Assembly: GCA_964546815.1 (NCBI GenBank)
Contig: CAZJLR010000001.1
Coordinates: 558,001 to 622,000, forward strand
Direction of reading: 5' to 3'
DNA length: 64,000 nucleotides
Source: JAIEPM01 sp964546815
GTDB lineage: Bacteria > Cyanobacteriota > Vampirovibrionia > Obscuribacterales > Obscuribacteraceae
In this document: in pieces, positions 1 to 8,165 of the stretch
Layout: the number at the start of each line of letters is the position of its first letter
How positions within the stretch are numbered: the first letter of the stretch is position 1
The notes under the pieces: generated by a model
What the model saw: only the letters and a program-made list of their open reading frames with translations
Told to the model about the DNA's origin: nothing
Database searches by the model: none
Position numbers and translations under genes: made by a program

Positions 1-400
1 GTGTAAATCCAGACTGACCCATCATTTGGTATTGCAATGAACCATCCGCACCGCGAACAATCGTTTTGTTGTTGATTTTATTGGTTACGTTTGTCGCAAG
101 GAAATCGCCAGCCTGTTGCTGATCAATCGTCTGAACCGTTCGCCCCGACGCATCAGTGAAGCTCGCAATGTTTTCTAAATATATTGTGGTGCCATCATGG
201 TCAGCTTGCAATTTGTTTTTTACAAACTCATTTGTCGGGCTATCAATTTGAACTTTGCCATCGCGCGAATTCAATTTGAGATTTCCGCTTGCTTGCGGCG
301 GATATGTAGTCGCATCAGCTAACAACGCTTGCTCAACCAACGCAATGCCGGCTTGAGCGATTCTATCGTTGTCCTTTAAATTGATGTTTTCCCAAACCAT
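1..400 (-). CDS. Hypothetical protein, C-terminus cut by window edge
   Basis: An open frame starts at the ATG at 400-398 (reading leftwards) and runs without a stop to the window edge, giving about 133 residues that begin MVWENINLKDNDRIAQAG. The purine-rich stretch GGCAGGG precedes the ATG by several bases. No signal peptide or membrane segment is visible. The sequence is polar with normal codon use, so it looks like a real gene, but I do not recognise a family. The 3' end is missing. Confidence 0.6.
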   Translation of the reverse strand, partial: MVWENINLKDNDRIAQAGIALVEQALLADATTYPPQASGNLKLNSRDGKVQIDSPTNEFVKNKLQADHDGTTIYLENIASFTDASGRTVQTIDQQQAGDFLATNVTNKINNKTIVRGADGSLQYQMMGQSGFT

Positions 401-445
401 GTCTATGCCCTGCCTAAGTTTCCAATTCAGCCACTACCAAGGGGG

Positions 446-467
446 ATATGAGCATCTATCCTCATAT
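446..467 (-). terminator. Short hairpin downstream of paaI-like gene
   Basis: ATATGAG and CTCATAT form a perfect 7-bp stem with an 8-base loop in the gap between the thioesterase stop and the truncated gene. On the leftward strand it is followed by C rather than U, so termination is only weakly supported. Confidence 0.3.
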
Positions 468-514
468 TTGATGGACTGGACAAAGAGAACATGTGATTTA
501 GTTAATAAAGCGCC

Positions 515-970
515 TTAGCCGCCCTGGCTTAGCTCCGGAAAGAGTGGCTGCCTGGTGGAATAGGAGGTTCCACGAAATAATGCAACCACTTTGCCATCCT
601 GATTTGAGATGGTTACGTCGTAAGTCCCGGTTGATTTGTTCAGCACTTTCTCTTCGGCTATAGCAGTCAGTTCATCGCCCTCGAGCACAGCCAGAGAGTA
701 GGAAATGATGCAATTTAACGCCACTGTTTTGTGATTCCTTGAGTTGCACGCATATGCAAATGCAGTATCTGCAAGAGCGAATGTGACGCCGCCATGGCAA
801 ATGCCCAATCCGTTGAGCATTTCATGGCGCACATACATTGTAAGAGTGGCACGCCCCGGAGAGACCTCTCCCAGGCGCATATCGAAGTGCTTTGCTAAAT
901 TGTCCTTTTGATATATACGGCTTGCGACTTGCTGCGTCAGCGCGTGCTGCTCATCGTGTGTCTTAGTCAC
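515..970 (-). CDS. paaI: PaaI-family hotdog-fold acyl-CoA thioesterase
   Basis: A 151-residue protein with the hotdog thioesterase signature HGGVTFALADTAFAYACNS around residue 60-77, which carries the family's helix and catalytic Asp region. PaaI enzymes hydrolyse hydroxyphenylacetyl-CoA and related thioesters in the cytoplasm and act as a CoA-recycling valve in phenylacetate catabolism. No other paa gene is visible here, so the substrate may differ and the symbol is by family only. The start is GTG at 970 with GGAG five bases upstream. The length is normal for the family. Confidence 0.85.
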   Translation of the reverse strand: MTKTHDEQHALTQQVASRIYQKDNLAKHFDMRLGEVSPGRATLTMYVRHEMLNGLGICHGGVTFALADTAFAYACNSRNHKTVALNCIISYSLAVLEGDELTAIAEEKVLNKSTGTYDVTISNQDGKVVALFRGTSYSTRQPLFPELSQGG

Positions 971-1013
971 GGCTGCTCCGACTCGAATTTATATTGATGC
1001 ACAATGAATAGGC

Positions 1014-1406
1014 TCAACGGTAATTGATTACGCCAGTCGCTGATTGAGAGGCTGTTGCTGCGCGCGTTGAAGTGAATGAACCATGGCCGAAATATTGCAC
1101 ATACTGCACTTTCGGTTTTGCTGGCTCTGCAGCTTCGTCTTCGTCTTCTTCAATTTGCACTGAAGGAACTTGCTGACGATAGTAAAGCTCTGGAAGAATC
1201 GTTGGCATATATGCCGGAGGCGGTGGCACCAGACGTGCTGAAGCGACACGATAAGTGCGCTTTTTCTTGGATGATGTTCTTGCGGCGTGAGATGCACTAC
1301 CGTGTTTGTGCGCAACACCCGAAGCAGACGCGGTGGCAGCATTCACAGGCTGTGCCAATGGACAAATTGTCATCGCCAGCAATATTAGTAAAGACCGCGC
1401 AGACAT
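1014..1406 (-). CDS. Small secreted hypothetical protein
   Basis: A 130-residue protein with a clear Sec signal peptide (MSARSLLILLAMTICPLAQP, likely cleavage after VNAA). The mature part is polar, with a His/Ser/Lys-rich first third, a Pro patch (LVPPPPAYMP) and an acidic patch (EEDEDEAAEPAKP). An AGAGG ribosome binding site sits before the ATG at 1406. No family is recognised. The rightward frame over the same bases is weaker because it lacks a signal peptide and a ribosome binding site. Confidence 0.65.
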   Translation of the reverse strand: MSARSLLILLAMTICPLAQPVNAATASASGVAHKHGSASHAARTSSKKKRTYRVASARLVPPPPAYMPTILPELYYRQQVPSVQIEEDEDEAAEPAKPKVQYVQYFGHGSFTSTRAATASQSATGVINYR

Positions 1407-1509
1407 GTCTGTAACCTCTTAGTAGCAGTTGCGGATTCTACCACTTTATCACATGCCAACCAGTAGTCATGAGCCCAAAAGCTTAACAGTAAAGCGCAAA
1501 AGGCTCACA

Positions 1510-1521
1510 GCGCATATGCGC
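1510..1521. promoter_or_regulatory. 12-bp perfect palindrome upstream of the secreted-protein gene
   Basis: GCGCATATGCGC is a perfect palindrome in the 151-bp gap between the tdk stop and the start of the small secreted protein. It could be an operator, but there is no second copy to support that. Confidence 0.2.
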
Positions 1522-1557
1522 GCGGATTAAAAGATATATCTAATCTGTTTCGAATAT

Positions 1558-2193
1558 TTATCGGACAGGTGCAATTTGGATTGAGTTCACAACAGGCTTG
1601 ACAACCATGTTTGCTTCTTCATTTTGCAAATTGATTTTCAGCTGAAACTCAGACGGTGGCTCAAAACAATCGATACAGCGAGCTTCATATTCAGAATCGC
1701 CAACCAAGATTTGTTCGCTTGATTGCACGGTTCTCTGAGTTCTGCATGCAAAATCAGAGCCGCATTTTCTGCACACAGCCAGCAACTTATCGACTTTATC
1801 CGCAAGTGCTAAAAGCCCTGGCACTGGTCCGAATGGCTTGCCACGGTAATCTAGGTCGAGACCTGAAGCAATAATTTTCTTGCGCTGTCTCAAAAGCGTC
1901 AGCACAACATCATTCACGTCAACATCAAAAAACTGAACTTCATCAATGCCGATAACAACAGCCTGCGATGAATACTTGAGCATTTCCTTGGGATTTGAAA
2001 CAACTATTGCCTGCGATTGCAGTCCGTTGCGTGACTCCACAAGGTCTGGTTTCGAACGCGTGTCGGTTGTTGGCCGAAAAATAACAGTCGGCAAATAAGC
2101 AAGACGCGCGCGCTCGATGCGGCGAATGAGTTCGCTGGATTTGCCAGCGCTCATACAGCCGATGATCATTTCAAATCGATATCCACTCAACAT
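1558..2193 (-). CDS. tdk: Thymidine kinase (type II)
   Basis: Phosphorylates thymidine to dTMP with ATP in the salvage pathway. The P-loop GCMSAGKS lies near residue 13, the catalytic-Glu motif DEVQFF near residue 85, and the C-terminal half has two Cys pairs (CRKC and CIDC) of the zinc-binding lasso typical of tetrameric type II enzymes. I chose the ATG at 2193 (MLSGYRFEM); an in-frame TTG at 2202 would add three residues, and neither start has a strong ribosome binding site. Length is normal with a slightly long C-terminal tail. Confidence 0.92.
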   Translation of the reverse strand: MLSGYRFEMIIGCMSAGKSSELIRRIERARLAYLPTVIFRPTTDTRSKPDLVESRNGLQSQAIVVSNPKEMLKYSSQAVVIGIDEVQFFDVDVNDVVLTLLRQRKKIIASGLDLDYRGKPFGPVPGLLALADKVDKLLAVCRKCGSDFACRTQRTVQSSEQILVGDSEYEARCIDCFEPPSEFQLKINLQNEEANMVVKPVVNSIQIAPVR

Positions 2194-2432
2194 AACAGCC
2201 AATATCTTTGCTCTTTTGAGAAGGTGTGTCGCCCGGTAATGTTCTCATGGTAACCCTTAAGAGCCACTTTTGATCAGGTTATTGCATATTCAGATTTCTT
2301 TAGAATGATGTGTGAATAAGGATTATTAATCTTATTGATCGTGTTCTTTATTTCACATTTGGATCCATCAATTGCTCTCCGCCCGACCTTATAGCACCAT
2401 ATATGGTGCCTTGCCGAATTTGCAAACATAAA

Positions 2433-2456
2433 GGGAGGGATCAAAAAATCCCTCCC
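2433..2456 (-). terminator. Hairpin terminator after TadG-like gene
   Basis: GGGAGGGA and TCCCTCCC form a perfect 8-bp GC-rich stem around an 8-base loop, 34 bases past the stop of the leftward gene at 2490, and are followed by TTTATGTTT on that strand. It fits a rho-independent terminator for the GH5/TadG-like operon. Confidence 0.6.
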
Positions 2457-2489
2457 AATACGTCTCAATAACTTAGATATCAAACTAAC

Positions 2490-4064
2490 TCAAATTTTTC
2501 GAGACATGGTTCTCTGGTGCATTGAGAGAACATCTCGACGAGCTGTGGAATCCCCCGTTCCACCAATCTCGATGTCGAGCGCAAGTCCGTTAGGACAGTT
2601 ACTCCGCTTGCCAAAATTTGAAGAAAGTTGATTCTGATCGATCCATCCGTCTAAGTTACTGAGGGGATACCCAGCCAGCGGTTGTCCAGCATGCTTGCCA
2701 CTAGCTTTGTTTTGGCGCACCACATTATCACGGAAGAAAATGATAGCGCTTGCACCACTTCTGATACGGGTATCTGCCATTGCGATAGATTGCCCGTCAG
2801 CTGTAACCGAGCGAGTGAAGTGCGTCAAATCCATCACTTTTCGGTTGATTTTTCCGTCGCCTGCAACTTCATAGGAATAAACCTGATTGGTTCCAGAGAG
2901 GAAAGGTTCGTTTATCATCGCGAAAATCGCATCGAGTCTTGCTGCCCCATGGGTGCTTCTCAACCAGTTGTAGAAGTGTTCAGCAAATTCCTCAGAAGTG
3001 CTGGATTGAGGTCGTTGAGAAAGATACATTTTGGCTTTTTCGTCGAATGGATAATCGCCACCTAATACATCGTAGTTTGTTATTTTATTGTCCTGAAAAC
3101 ATCCTTTAGAGAGAAACTCATTCCATGAAAGAACGCCCGGCATTGGTCTACCGGAAAACCTAACTGTCATTGAACCTTTTGTGGCGAGATCGGGTTGTGA
3201 ATAAGGCTGACAGCAGGTTACGCATTCTATTTTTGATTGTCCGGCGTCATTAGATTCCAAAGTGCATTCGATTTTTATTATTGAATTTATGTGCTCGGCG
3301 TCTGCCTCCTGAAAATTACGAGTTGATACCAGGTGTGCGTTTGTGCCCAGACCTGCGAAAGAAAAGTTCTTCTTACCCACGGGGAAATTTGTGAACGCTT
3401 GATATTGCCCCGATTGAACATCGTCTTCCTGCAAGCGTGCCATACGCAGTGGAAGAGGGGCAGCGACGCTGGTTTCGCTCCCGCCCTTCAACCAACCGAG
3501 TGATAGCCTTACTGATTTCAAACGCAAATTTTTAGGCAAATTCGCCGAGAGGAACTCTTTCACATCTTGCGAAGGGTCTATCGTTTTACCTTCGATATCC
3601 AAACATTCTCCTGCTCTGATATCACCACTTAGCGATTCGTTCAACATACCGTTGAGTCTTCGAATAGTGTTTTGCAATGCAGAAAGATCTCTAGACACCA
3701 GCGCATTCATGCCATCGTTGTGCAGCGTTTCTGCAACAATTGCGTTCTGCCTCAACGTGCCAACCAGGGTGTTGATGCCAGTAACGGGCAACGGCTCACC
3801 ATCTTGTGCACGAGTAGCCTTTCCGACTGCACTATGATTGCTCAACGAAACATATCCGAAGTTTGGATCATTTATAACTATTTGAGATAGATCCTTTGCG
3901 GCTAGCAAGCCAGCCGCATCGACTACGTTTTGTGCGCGACCGCTAAACACCATAAATGGTGTCAGGTTGCAGAACAGAATACACAGAGGTATTACGATAG
4001 CTGTGACCATGCAGATGATCAAAACAAGCATGCTTCCGGTTTCTCGGCGAGATTTGCGTTTCAC
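2490..4064 (-). CDS. TadG-like membrane-anchored exported protein
   Basis: A 524-residue protein whose N-terminus (basic MKRKSRRETGS followed by a long hydrophobic helix and then an AQNVVDAAGLLAAKDL stretch) matches the layout of TadE/TadG pilus-associated pseudopilin-like proteins. The remaining ~480 residues would be periplasmic and I recognise no domain in them; the Cys pair ECVTCC is notable. The start is GTG at 4064 with a perfect AGGAGG whose first bases overlap the TAG stop of the GH5 gene upstream, so the two are translationally linked. No other tad genes are in the window. Confidence 0.65.
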   Translation of the reverse strand: MKRKSRRETGSMLVLIICMVTAIVIPLCILFCNLTPFMVFSGRAQNVVDAAGLLAAKDLSQIVINDPNFGYVSLSNHSAVGKATRAQDGEPLPVTGINTLVGTLRQNAIVAETLHNDGMNALVSRDLSALQNTIRRLNGMLNESLSGDIRAGECLDIEGKTIDPSQDVKEFLSANLPKNLRLKSVRLSLGWLKGGSETSVAAPLPLRMARLQEDDVQSGQYQAFTNFPVGKKNFSFAGLGTNAHLVSTRNFQEADAEHINSIIKIECTLESNDAGQSKIECVTCCQPYSQPDLATKGSMTVRFSGRPMPGVLSWNEFLSKGCFQDNKITNYDVLGGDYPFDEKAKMYLSQRPQSSTSEEFAEHFYNWLRSTHGAARLDAIFAMINEPFLSGTNQVYSYEVAGDGKINRKVMDLTHFTRSVTADGQSIAMADTRIRSGASAIIFFRDNVVRQNKASGKHAGQPLAGYPLSNLDGWIDQNQLSSNFGKRSNCPNGLALDIEIGGTGDSTARRDVLSMHQRTMSRKI

Positions 4065-4077
4065 AGACTTTTACCTC

Positions 4078-5508
4078 CTATTTAAATAAGAACCAGAACC
4101 AATCATCGAAGCGCTTTTGCATCGCTTTAGCTGCTGCTGTAGAAGCAGGTGCGCTCACCACTCTGTTGCAACTCGGGTGCCACCATGAACCGTGGGTCGG
4201 GGTCGGGGTTGGGGTTGGGGTCGGCGTTGGGGTCGGTGTTGGAGTTGGGGTCGGTGTTGGAGTTGGTGTTGGAGTCGGTTTTGGAGTTGGAGTTGGAGTT
4301 GGAGTTGGAGTTGGAGTTGGAGTTGGAGTTGGAGTCGGTGTTGGAGTTGGTGTCGGTGTTGGCGTCGGCGTCGGTGTCGGGGTCGGAGTCGGAGTCGGCG
4401 TCGGGGTCGGGGTCGGCGTCGGAGTCGGAGTCGGAGTCGGAGTCGGTGTCGGCGTCGGCGAAGGAGTCGGTGTCGGCGTCGGCGAAGGAGTCGGCGCGCC
4501 AAGGTTTGCAATCAAAGTCTTCATTTGTGGAGTGTCTTGACCATTTACTGGCTCAACACCATACATATATCCTTGCCACCACGGTCCGGCAGACCAGTAT
4601 GTGTAACCATCCCACTGAGCTGAGTTGGCATGCATATATTGCAGCATCGCACCAAGGGAGTCCTGCGCAGCCTGGCTTGAAGGTACACCGATTTCGCTGA
4701 GAAAAGCTGTCCTATGATTTGTTTTCAGCCAAGCGGTGAACGAACTCAAAGTGGCTACGGCAGCGCTTGGAGACAAGACATCAGTGCCTGTTCCAGATCC
4801 ATTAGAGTCCAAATACTGGTGTACATCATATGAGTAATTATTGGCAGGATCAGTAACATTGATCATTACACTTGCATTGAGATCCAAGAAGTTAACTGGG
4901 TGCATCCAATAAGTGGATGGCACCAAGATTAAGTTTGTGCTGCCCGTGGCACGAATGGCATTTATACCAGCTTGAGCTGAAGCCAGCCACGTGGTCGCGG
5001 TCATACTACCGCCAACAGGTTCGTTCATCAGTCCAAAAATGATCTTGGGGTTAGTACCATATTTGGTTGCCATCTGAGTCCAGAAATTGGCAAACATTGA
5101 ATTTGGATTACCGCCAGGAACGCCAACCGTAACATTTCGGTAAGCACCATAGTTGTGCAAATCAATAATAACTTTTAGACCCTTGGAAGTTGCATACTGA
5201 ATAACAGAATCAAGACGTCCAAGGTAAGCAGCATCGAAATTGCCATTCGCTGTAGGTTGCATGCGCTCCCACATGATGGGCACTCGGATTACTTTCATTC
5301 CTTTGGCAAAAAAGTAATCAATTTCGGTATTAGTAGGAAAAATGTAATCGACCATGAACGTTCCAGGAATGTTCTGGCCCCATTCAGCGCCCGATATATT
5401 TACACCTTCGAGAGTCATCCCTCCCGAAGCAGCTTGAGCAACATTTGCGCAAAGAAATGGAAGTACTAAGAGTGCAGTAAAACCAAGCAGTAGCTTTAGC
5501 CGAATCAT
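4078..5508 (-). CDS. Secreted GH5 endoglucanase-like glycosidase with Pro-Thr tail
   Basis: A 476-residue protein with a signal peptide ending ANVAQAA. The GH5 (beta/alpha)8 domain (about residues 30-330) has the acid/base motif MNEP (Glu163) and the nucleophile motif SEIG (Glu272), plus the conserved DLHNYG and VHQYLD stretches. It likely cleaves beta-1,4-glucan or mannan outside the inner membrane. It then runs into about 90 residues of Pro-Thr repeats and a short basic/aromatic C-terminus (HGSWWHPSCNR to FWFLFK) that may anchor it. The ATG has AGGAGG six bases upstream. Exact substrate cannot be told. Confidence 0.88.
   Translation of the reverse strand: MIRLKLLLGFTALLVLPFLCANVAQAASGGMTLEGVNISGAEWGQNIPGTFMVDYIFPTNTEIDYFFAKGMKVIRVPIMWERMQPTANGNFDAAYLGRLDSVIQYATSKGLKVIIDLHNYGAYRNVTVGVPGGNPNSMFANFWTQMATKYGTNPKIIFGLMNEPVGGSMTATTWLASAQAGINAIRATGSTNLILVPSTYWMHPVNFLDLNASVMINVTDPANNYSYDVHQYLDSNGSGTGTDVLSPSAAVATLSSFTAWLKTNHRTAFLSEIGVPSSQAAQDSLGAMLQYMHANSAQWDGYTYWSAGPWWQGYMYGVEPVNGQDTPQMKTLIANLGAPTPSPTPTPTPSPTPTPTPTPTPTPTPTPTPTPTPTPTPTPTPTPTPTPTPTPTPTPTPTPTPTPTPTPTPKPTPTPTPTPTPTPTPTPTPTPTPTPTPTHGSWWHPSCNRVVSAPASTAAAKAMQKRFDDWFWFLFK
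4192..4496. repeat. Hexanucleotide microsatellite encoding the Pro-Thr linker
   Basis: About 300 bases of GGNGTN-type hexamers (GGAGTT, GGAGTC, GGCGTC, GGGGTC) that read as Pro-Thr pairs in the leftward GH5 frame. Internal blocks are homogenised (a run of GGAGTT, then mixed GTCGG units). The period is a multiple of three, so copy changes would lengthen or shorten the linker without frameshift. All other long frames here are by-products of the repeat. Confidence 0.9.
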
Positions 5509-5640
5509 TTATGGCCTCCTTTTCACGGCTGGCTACCCTGCATTCAATTAAGCAGAGTGCATTCGTGTTAGTGGCAGGTTACGCCGATCAAAATAGCGAT
5601 AACACAAGCCGATGGATGTAGTAACTTCACAAATCAAAGC

Positions 5641-5669
5641 AGGTCATTTTCCAACAAGACAAATGACCT
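5641..5669. terminator. Hairpin between TPR gene and GH5 gene
   Basis: AGGTCATTT and AAATGACCT form a 9-bp perfect stem with an 11-base loop. The T-rich tail (TTTTGCCTTTTT) is on the plus strand, although the neighbouring genes run leftwards; on the minus strand the tail is only moderately T-rich. It may stop readthrough from the TPR gene at 5783 or end an unseen plus-strand transcript. The rest of 5509-5782 holds nothing I can assign. Confidence 0.5.
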
Positions 5670-5782
5670 TTTGCCTTTTTGTTTGAGAGTAGTCTACATT
5701 TCGCCACTAAAACTCAACAGTAAAAGCTATTTTTTCAAAGATTTTGAAAATTTTTTGACACTCCGGAACCGGCTTTTCATGC

Positions 5783-6550
5783 CTACTTCGGTGGAGGCAA
5801 ACAAGATTGAAACTCTTGCTGGATAGAAATTTTGTGATTTCCGGGTGGCAGTTCTTGCAATAACCGAAGAACAAGAACCGCGGCCTCATCCTTGCGACCC
5901 AGTCCCATTAGGGCTTTCGCCTTGTAGTAAGGCAACTGAGGTCCGGCGAAATGCAACTCTTCGCATTTAGTGAGTGCAGCCAGTCCAGATTGAAAATCAC
6001 CCTTGGCGATATACGCACGTCCGAGATTCAACTGCGCCAGGGAATATTGAGGGTTCACTTCCAAAGCACGCTTGTAATTTTCTATCGCCTGATCAAACTC
6101 ATTTTGTTTCAGCAGAACATTTCCTAAGTTCATTCTGATTTCGCATGAGTCCATCGCATTTTGTTCTGCCCGACTAATGGCGTCGCGATAGGCTTGCGTG
6201 GAAGCAGGCAGGTTGCCCATTTCGTCATAACAAACAGCCATCCAGAAATATCCGCTAGCGTCTTGCGGTTTCATTCCAGTATAAATTTGAAATGTACGCA
6301 GAGCATCTTGCAGTCGGCCCATGTCGATAAGCTGACGACCTTGTTTGAGGGTAGAAGCTGCACTCAGTCCCTGCGGTGGAGCCTCTGTTTGAATTGGCTG
6401 AACATTTTGTGGTGCTTGCGCAACTAGATCTCTTTTTTTCAAATCAGCAGCATGCGATTCAAAACCAAAACTTGAATTGGACAAAAGTAGAAACAAAAGC
6501 AATCCCGCTTTTTGCAGGAAAGAGATTTTGCAAAACAAATTGTGCCGCAT
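5783..6550 (-). CDS. Exported TPR-repeat protein
   Basis: About 255 residues: an N-terminal hydrophobic signal (KAGLLLFLLLSNSSFGFESHA) and then four to five tetratricopeptide repeats, e.g. ASGYFWMAVCYDEMGNLPAS and YSLAQLNLGRAYIAKGDFQS. TPRs are protein-interaction scaffolds, probably periplasmic here. The ATG at 6550 is preferred; a GTG at 6565 would add five polar residues. No partner can be inferred from the neighbours. Confidence 0.8.
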   Translation of the reverse strand: MRHNLFCKISFLQKAGLLLFLLLSNSSFGFESHAADLKKRDLVAQAPQNVQPIQTEAPPQGLSAASTLKQGRQLIDMGRLQDALRTFQIYTGMKPQDASGYFWMAVCYDEMGNLPASTQAYRDAISRAEQNAMDSCEIRMNLGNVLLKQNEFDQAIENYKRALEVNPQYSLAQLNLGRAYIAKGDFQSGLAALTKCEELHFAGPQLPYYKAKALMGLGRKDEAAVLVLRLLQELPPGNHKISIQQEFQSCLPPPK

Positions 6551-6615
6551 TTTGTTTCGACCCACTCACAGTCGCCCACAATTATAGGCTGCAAACGGCA
6601 ATTCGCGACTTCACT

Positions 6616-6645
6616 TGTAGGGGCGACGCCCGGCGTATAGGCCGG
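6616..6645 (+). repeat. Dispersed REP-like element (TGTAGGGGCGA family), copy 1
   Basis: TGTAGGGGCGACGCCCGGCG shares its first 15 or so bases with inverted copies near 30633-30660 and 36482-36506. This copy has an imperfect palindrome. It lies between divergent genes, outside any coding region. Confidence 0.55.
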
Positions 6646-6713
6646 TTTGCAAAGATGTACCGGAGTGCTTGCAAAACTGTTACTGGTAATTTTATTCAGA
6701 CCCGCCAAGTGCT

Positions 6714-6719
6714 TATAAT
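6714..6719 (+). promoter_or_regulatory. -10 box TATAAT, probable leaderless start
   Basis: A perfect TATAAT ends eight bases before the ATG at 6728, so a normal transcription start would fall on or one to two bases before the start codon. There is no ribosome binding site before this ATG, which agrees with a leaderless mRNA. The -35 region (TTTATT at 17-bp spacing) is weak. Confidence 0.5.
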
Positions 6720-6727
6720 GATGCTCT

Positions 6728-7039
6728 ATGAACAACAATCCCCTGGCCGCAAAAGTAGGATTATTGCCCGAACCTCCGGGTGTATGCGCAGTTTGCAATG
6801 AGACTGTATGCCTCCGGCAGCAGCTTATTTCAATGGCGCTTGGCTACACGGAAAAAACGCTCTGCCTGCAATGCCTCGCAAACGACACAGGCAGAACCAG
6901 AGAAGACGTACTTGAAACTGTCCTTCCATTTATAGAAAAGCGTGATTGCTTTTTAAAACCATGGAATCGGTACGAAAACGTAGATTATTGCCCGTTTCAA
7001 AAAACGTGCATTCCAGACACTTGCTTCCAATCAAAATGA
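6728..7039 (+). CDS. Small cysteine-rich protein, probable metal or sulfur partner of TusA
   Basis: A 103-residue cytoplasmic protein with ten Cys, arranged as CAVC, CLQC and a C-terminal cluster (CPFQKTCIPDTC). The pattern suggests a zinc or iron-sulfur site, but I recognise no named family. It is followed after 13 bases by a TusA-type gene, so the pair is probably one transcript and a sulfur-transfer or redox role is a reasonable inference. The start is supported by the promoter immediately upstream. Confidence 0.7.
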   Translation: MNNNPLAAKVGLLPEPPGVCAVCNETVCLRQQLISMALGYTEKTLCLQCLANDTGRTREDVLETVLPFIEKRDCFLKPWNRYENVDYCPFQKTCIPDTCFQSK

Positions 7040-7052
7040 GACGCCGTTCAGA

Positions 7053-7277
7053 ATGGAACACAATTTAGACCTTAGGGGCGTTGCATGCCCTATGAACTTT
7101 GTGAAGACCAGATTATTTCTGGATAAGCTTCCGAGCGGAGATTTGCTTCACACGTTGATCGACAAAGGCGAGCCTGTAGAGAGCGTTTGCCAAAGTATCG
7201 CCCAAGAAGGGCACGAAATTATTGCCAAGAAAGAGCAGCCAGAAGGCCACTTTCAGGTGACTATTCGCAAAGTATAA
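7053..7277 (+). CDS. TusA/SirA-family sulfur carrier protein
   Basis: A 74-residue protein of the TusA fold: LDLRGVACPMNFVKTR places the active Cys12 in a CP motif followed by the first helix, and the C-terminus ends in a beta strand (GHFQVTIRKV). Family members relay persulfide sulfur in tRNA thiolation, molybdenum cofactor or dissimilatory sulfur pathways. The Asn after CPM (rather than CPxP) is unusual and leaves the pathway open. Co-transcribed with the Cys-rich gene upstream. Confidence 0.85.
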   Translation: MEHNLDLRGVACPMNFVKTRLFLDKLPSGDLLHTLIDKGEPVESVCQSIAQEGHEIIAKKEQPEGHFQVTIRKV

Positions 7278-7308
7278 AACCCCTTAGATTGACAAAATAC
7301 CCAATTTC

Positions 7309-7337
7309 TTGGACCATAACCTGGTTTCCAATATAAG
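7309..7337 (+). promoter_or_regulatory. Sigma-70-type promoter for the TPR gene pair
   Basis: TTGGAC, a 17-bp spacer and TATAAG fit a vegetative promoter about 65 bases before the ATG at 7402. The leader then contains overlapping hairpins (GTCCC-TCA-GGGAC, and CCTCAGG pairing with CCTGAGG) between about 7351 and 7380 that cannot form together. Confidence 0.55.
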
Positions 7338-7401
7338 CGGAGAAATTACCGGGGGTCCCTCAGGGACAAAATCCTGAGGACTTTGAAAGGTCAGAAAGAT
7401 C

Positions 7402-8151
7402 ATGCGTAATGTTCCATCCAAATTATTGCTCTTGTCGACACTGGCAACTTTGATTGTCAGCCCAAGTTGTATGGCTGAGGAATTCTCGGCTGCACCTCAA
7501 GTGCCTGCTTGCGACAAAGTGAAAGAGAAAGCCACACCAAAGGTCATTCCACTTACGCCCGAGCAAATGAAGGCTGAGCTGCGTGCACTGCAGACAGACA
7601 TTTTGCTGAAGCCGAACGATGCGCAGATGCATGTGAAGCTCGGCGATGCATATAAGAGAATGGGTCAAAACCAGCAAGCACTTGATGAATATGTCAAAGC
7701 AAGCAGACTCGACCATTCCTGCTATGTGGCATATCACCAAATTACACTTCTAACGAACGATGAAAAATTGCTGGACGAAGCAATCGAAACACTGAGCAAA
7801 ATGGAAGCAGAAAAACCGAAGGAGCTTTTGCTTAGAGTTGCCCTTTCCGAACTTTACGAAAAACGCGGAAACTATTATCAGGCAGCGCGCACGTTGATTG
7901 ATCTCACTTACGCAAACGGCGTACCAGAAAAATATCGCGTTCGCGTGTCATCGCGCATTCACAACATGCTATCGTTAACTAAGACTCAGCATGCACAAGC
8001 TGAGGCTCCAACAACCGCTAACACCGACGAAGAGCTTGATGTAATGCCGGCACCACTGCCAACTCCAAGCACAAAGCGCAGTATCGCTCAGGCAAAACTG
8101 AAAGACTCTAAAGAAGTTCGCGGCATGGGACACACTCCGCTGCTGCCATAA
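7402..8151 (+). CDS. Exported TPR-repeat protein
   Basis: A 249-residue protein with a signal peptide (cleavage likely after PSCMA) and TPR motifs around residues 70-190, e.g. AQMHVKLGDAYKRMGQNQQA. The C-terminal 50 residues are Pro/Thr-rich and likely unstructured. AAAGG precedes the ATG. It is followed after 14 bases by a TPR lipoprotein, so the two probably act together in the periplasm; the function is unknown. Confidence 0.8.
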   Translation: MRNVPSKLLLLSTLATLIVSPSCMAEEFSAAPQVPACDKVKEKATPKVIPLTPEQMKAELRALQTDILLKPNDAQMHVKLGDAYKRMGQNQQALDEYVKASRLDHSCYVAYHQITLLTNDEKLLDEAIETLSKMEAEKPKELLLRVALSELYEKRGNYYQAARTLIDLTYANGVPEKYRVRVSSRIHNMLSLTKTQHAQAEAPTTANTDEELDVMPAPLPTPSTKRSIAQAKLKDSKEVRGMGHTPLLP

Positions 8152-8165
8152 AAAGACAGGTTTGT

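Noticed and set aside
1076..1414. 112-residue plus-strand frame
   Set aside because: It covers the small secreted protein, which has a signal peptide and ribosome binding site on the other strand.
2274..2483. 69-residue leftward frame after the TadG-like gene
   Set aside because: It contains the terminator hairpin, has no ribosome binding site and no protein-like pattern.
4192..4496. Possible CRISPR array because of dense repeats
   Set aside because: Period is 6 bases with no unique spacers and the repeat is coding.
4149..4700. Several long frames of Val-Gly, Leu-Glu, Arg-Leu or Trp-Ser repeats on both strands
   Set aside because: They are the other readings of the hexanucleotide array inside the GH5 linker; only the leftward Pro-Thr frame joins a real catalytic domain and signal peptide.
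5509..5782. Cyclic-di-GMP or cobalamin riboswitch before the GH5 gene
   Set aside because: Some short blocks look suggestive (GCAGGGTAGCCAGCC, a direct repeat GAATGCA) but the required cores and pairings are not there.
5707..5889. 60-residue leftward frame
   Set aside because: It overlaps the end of the TPR gene in another frame and has no independent support.
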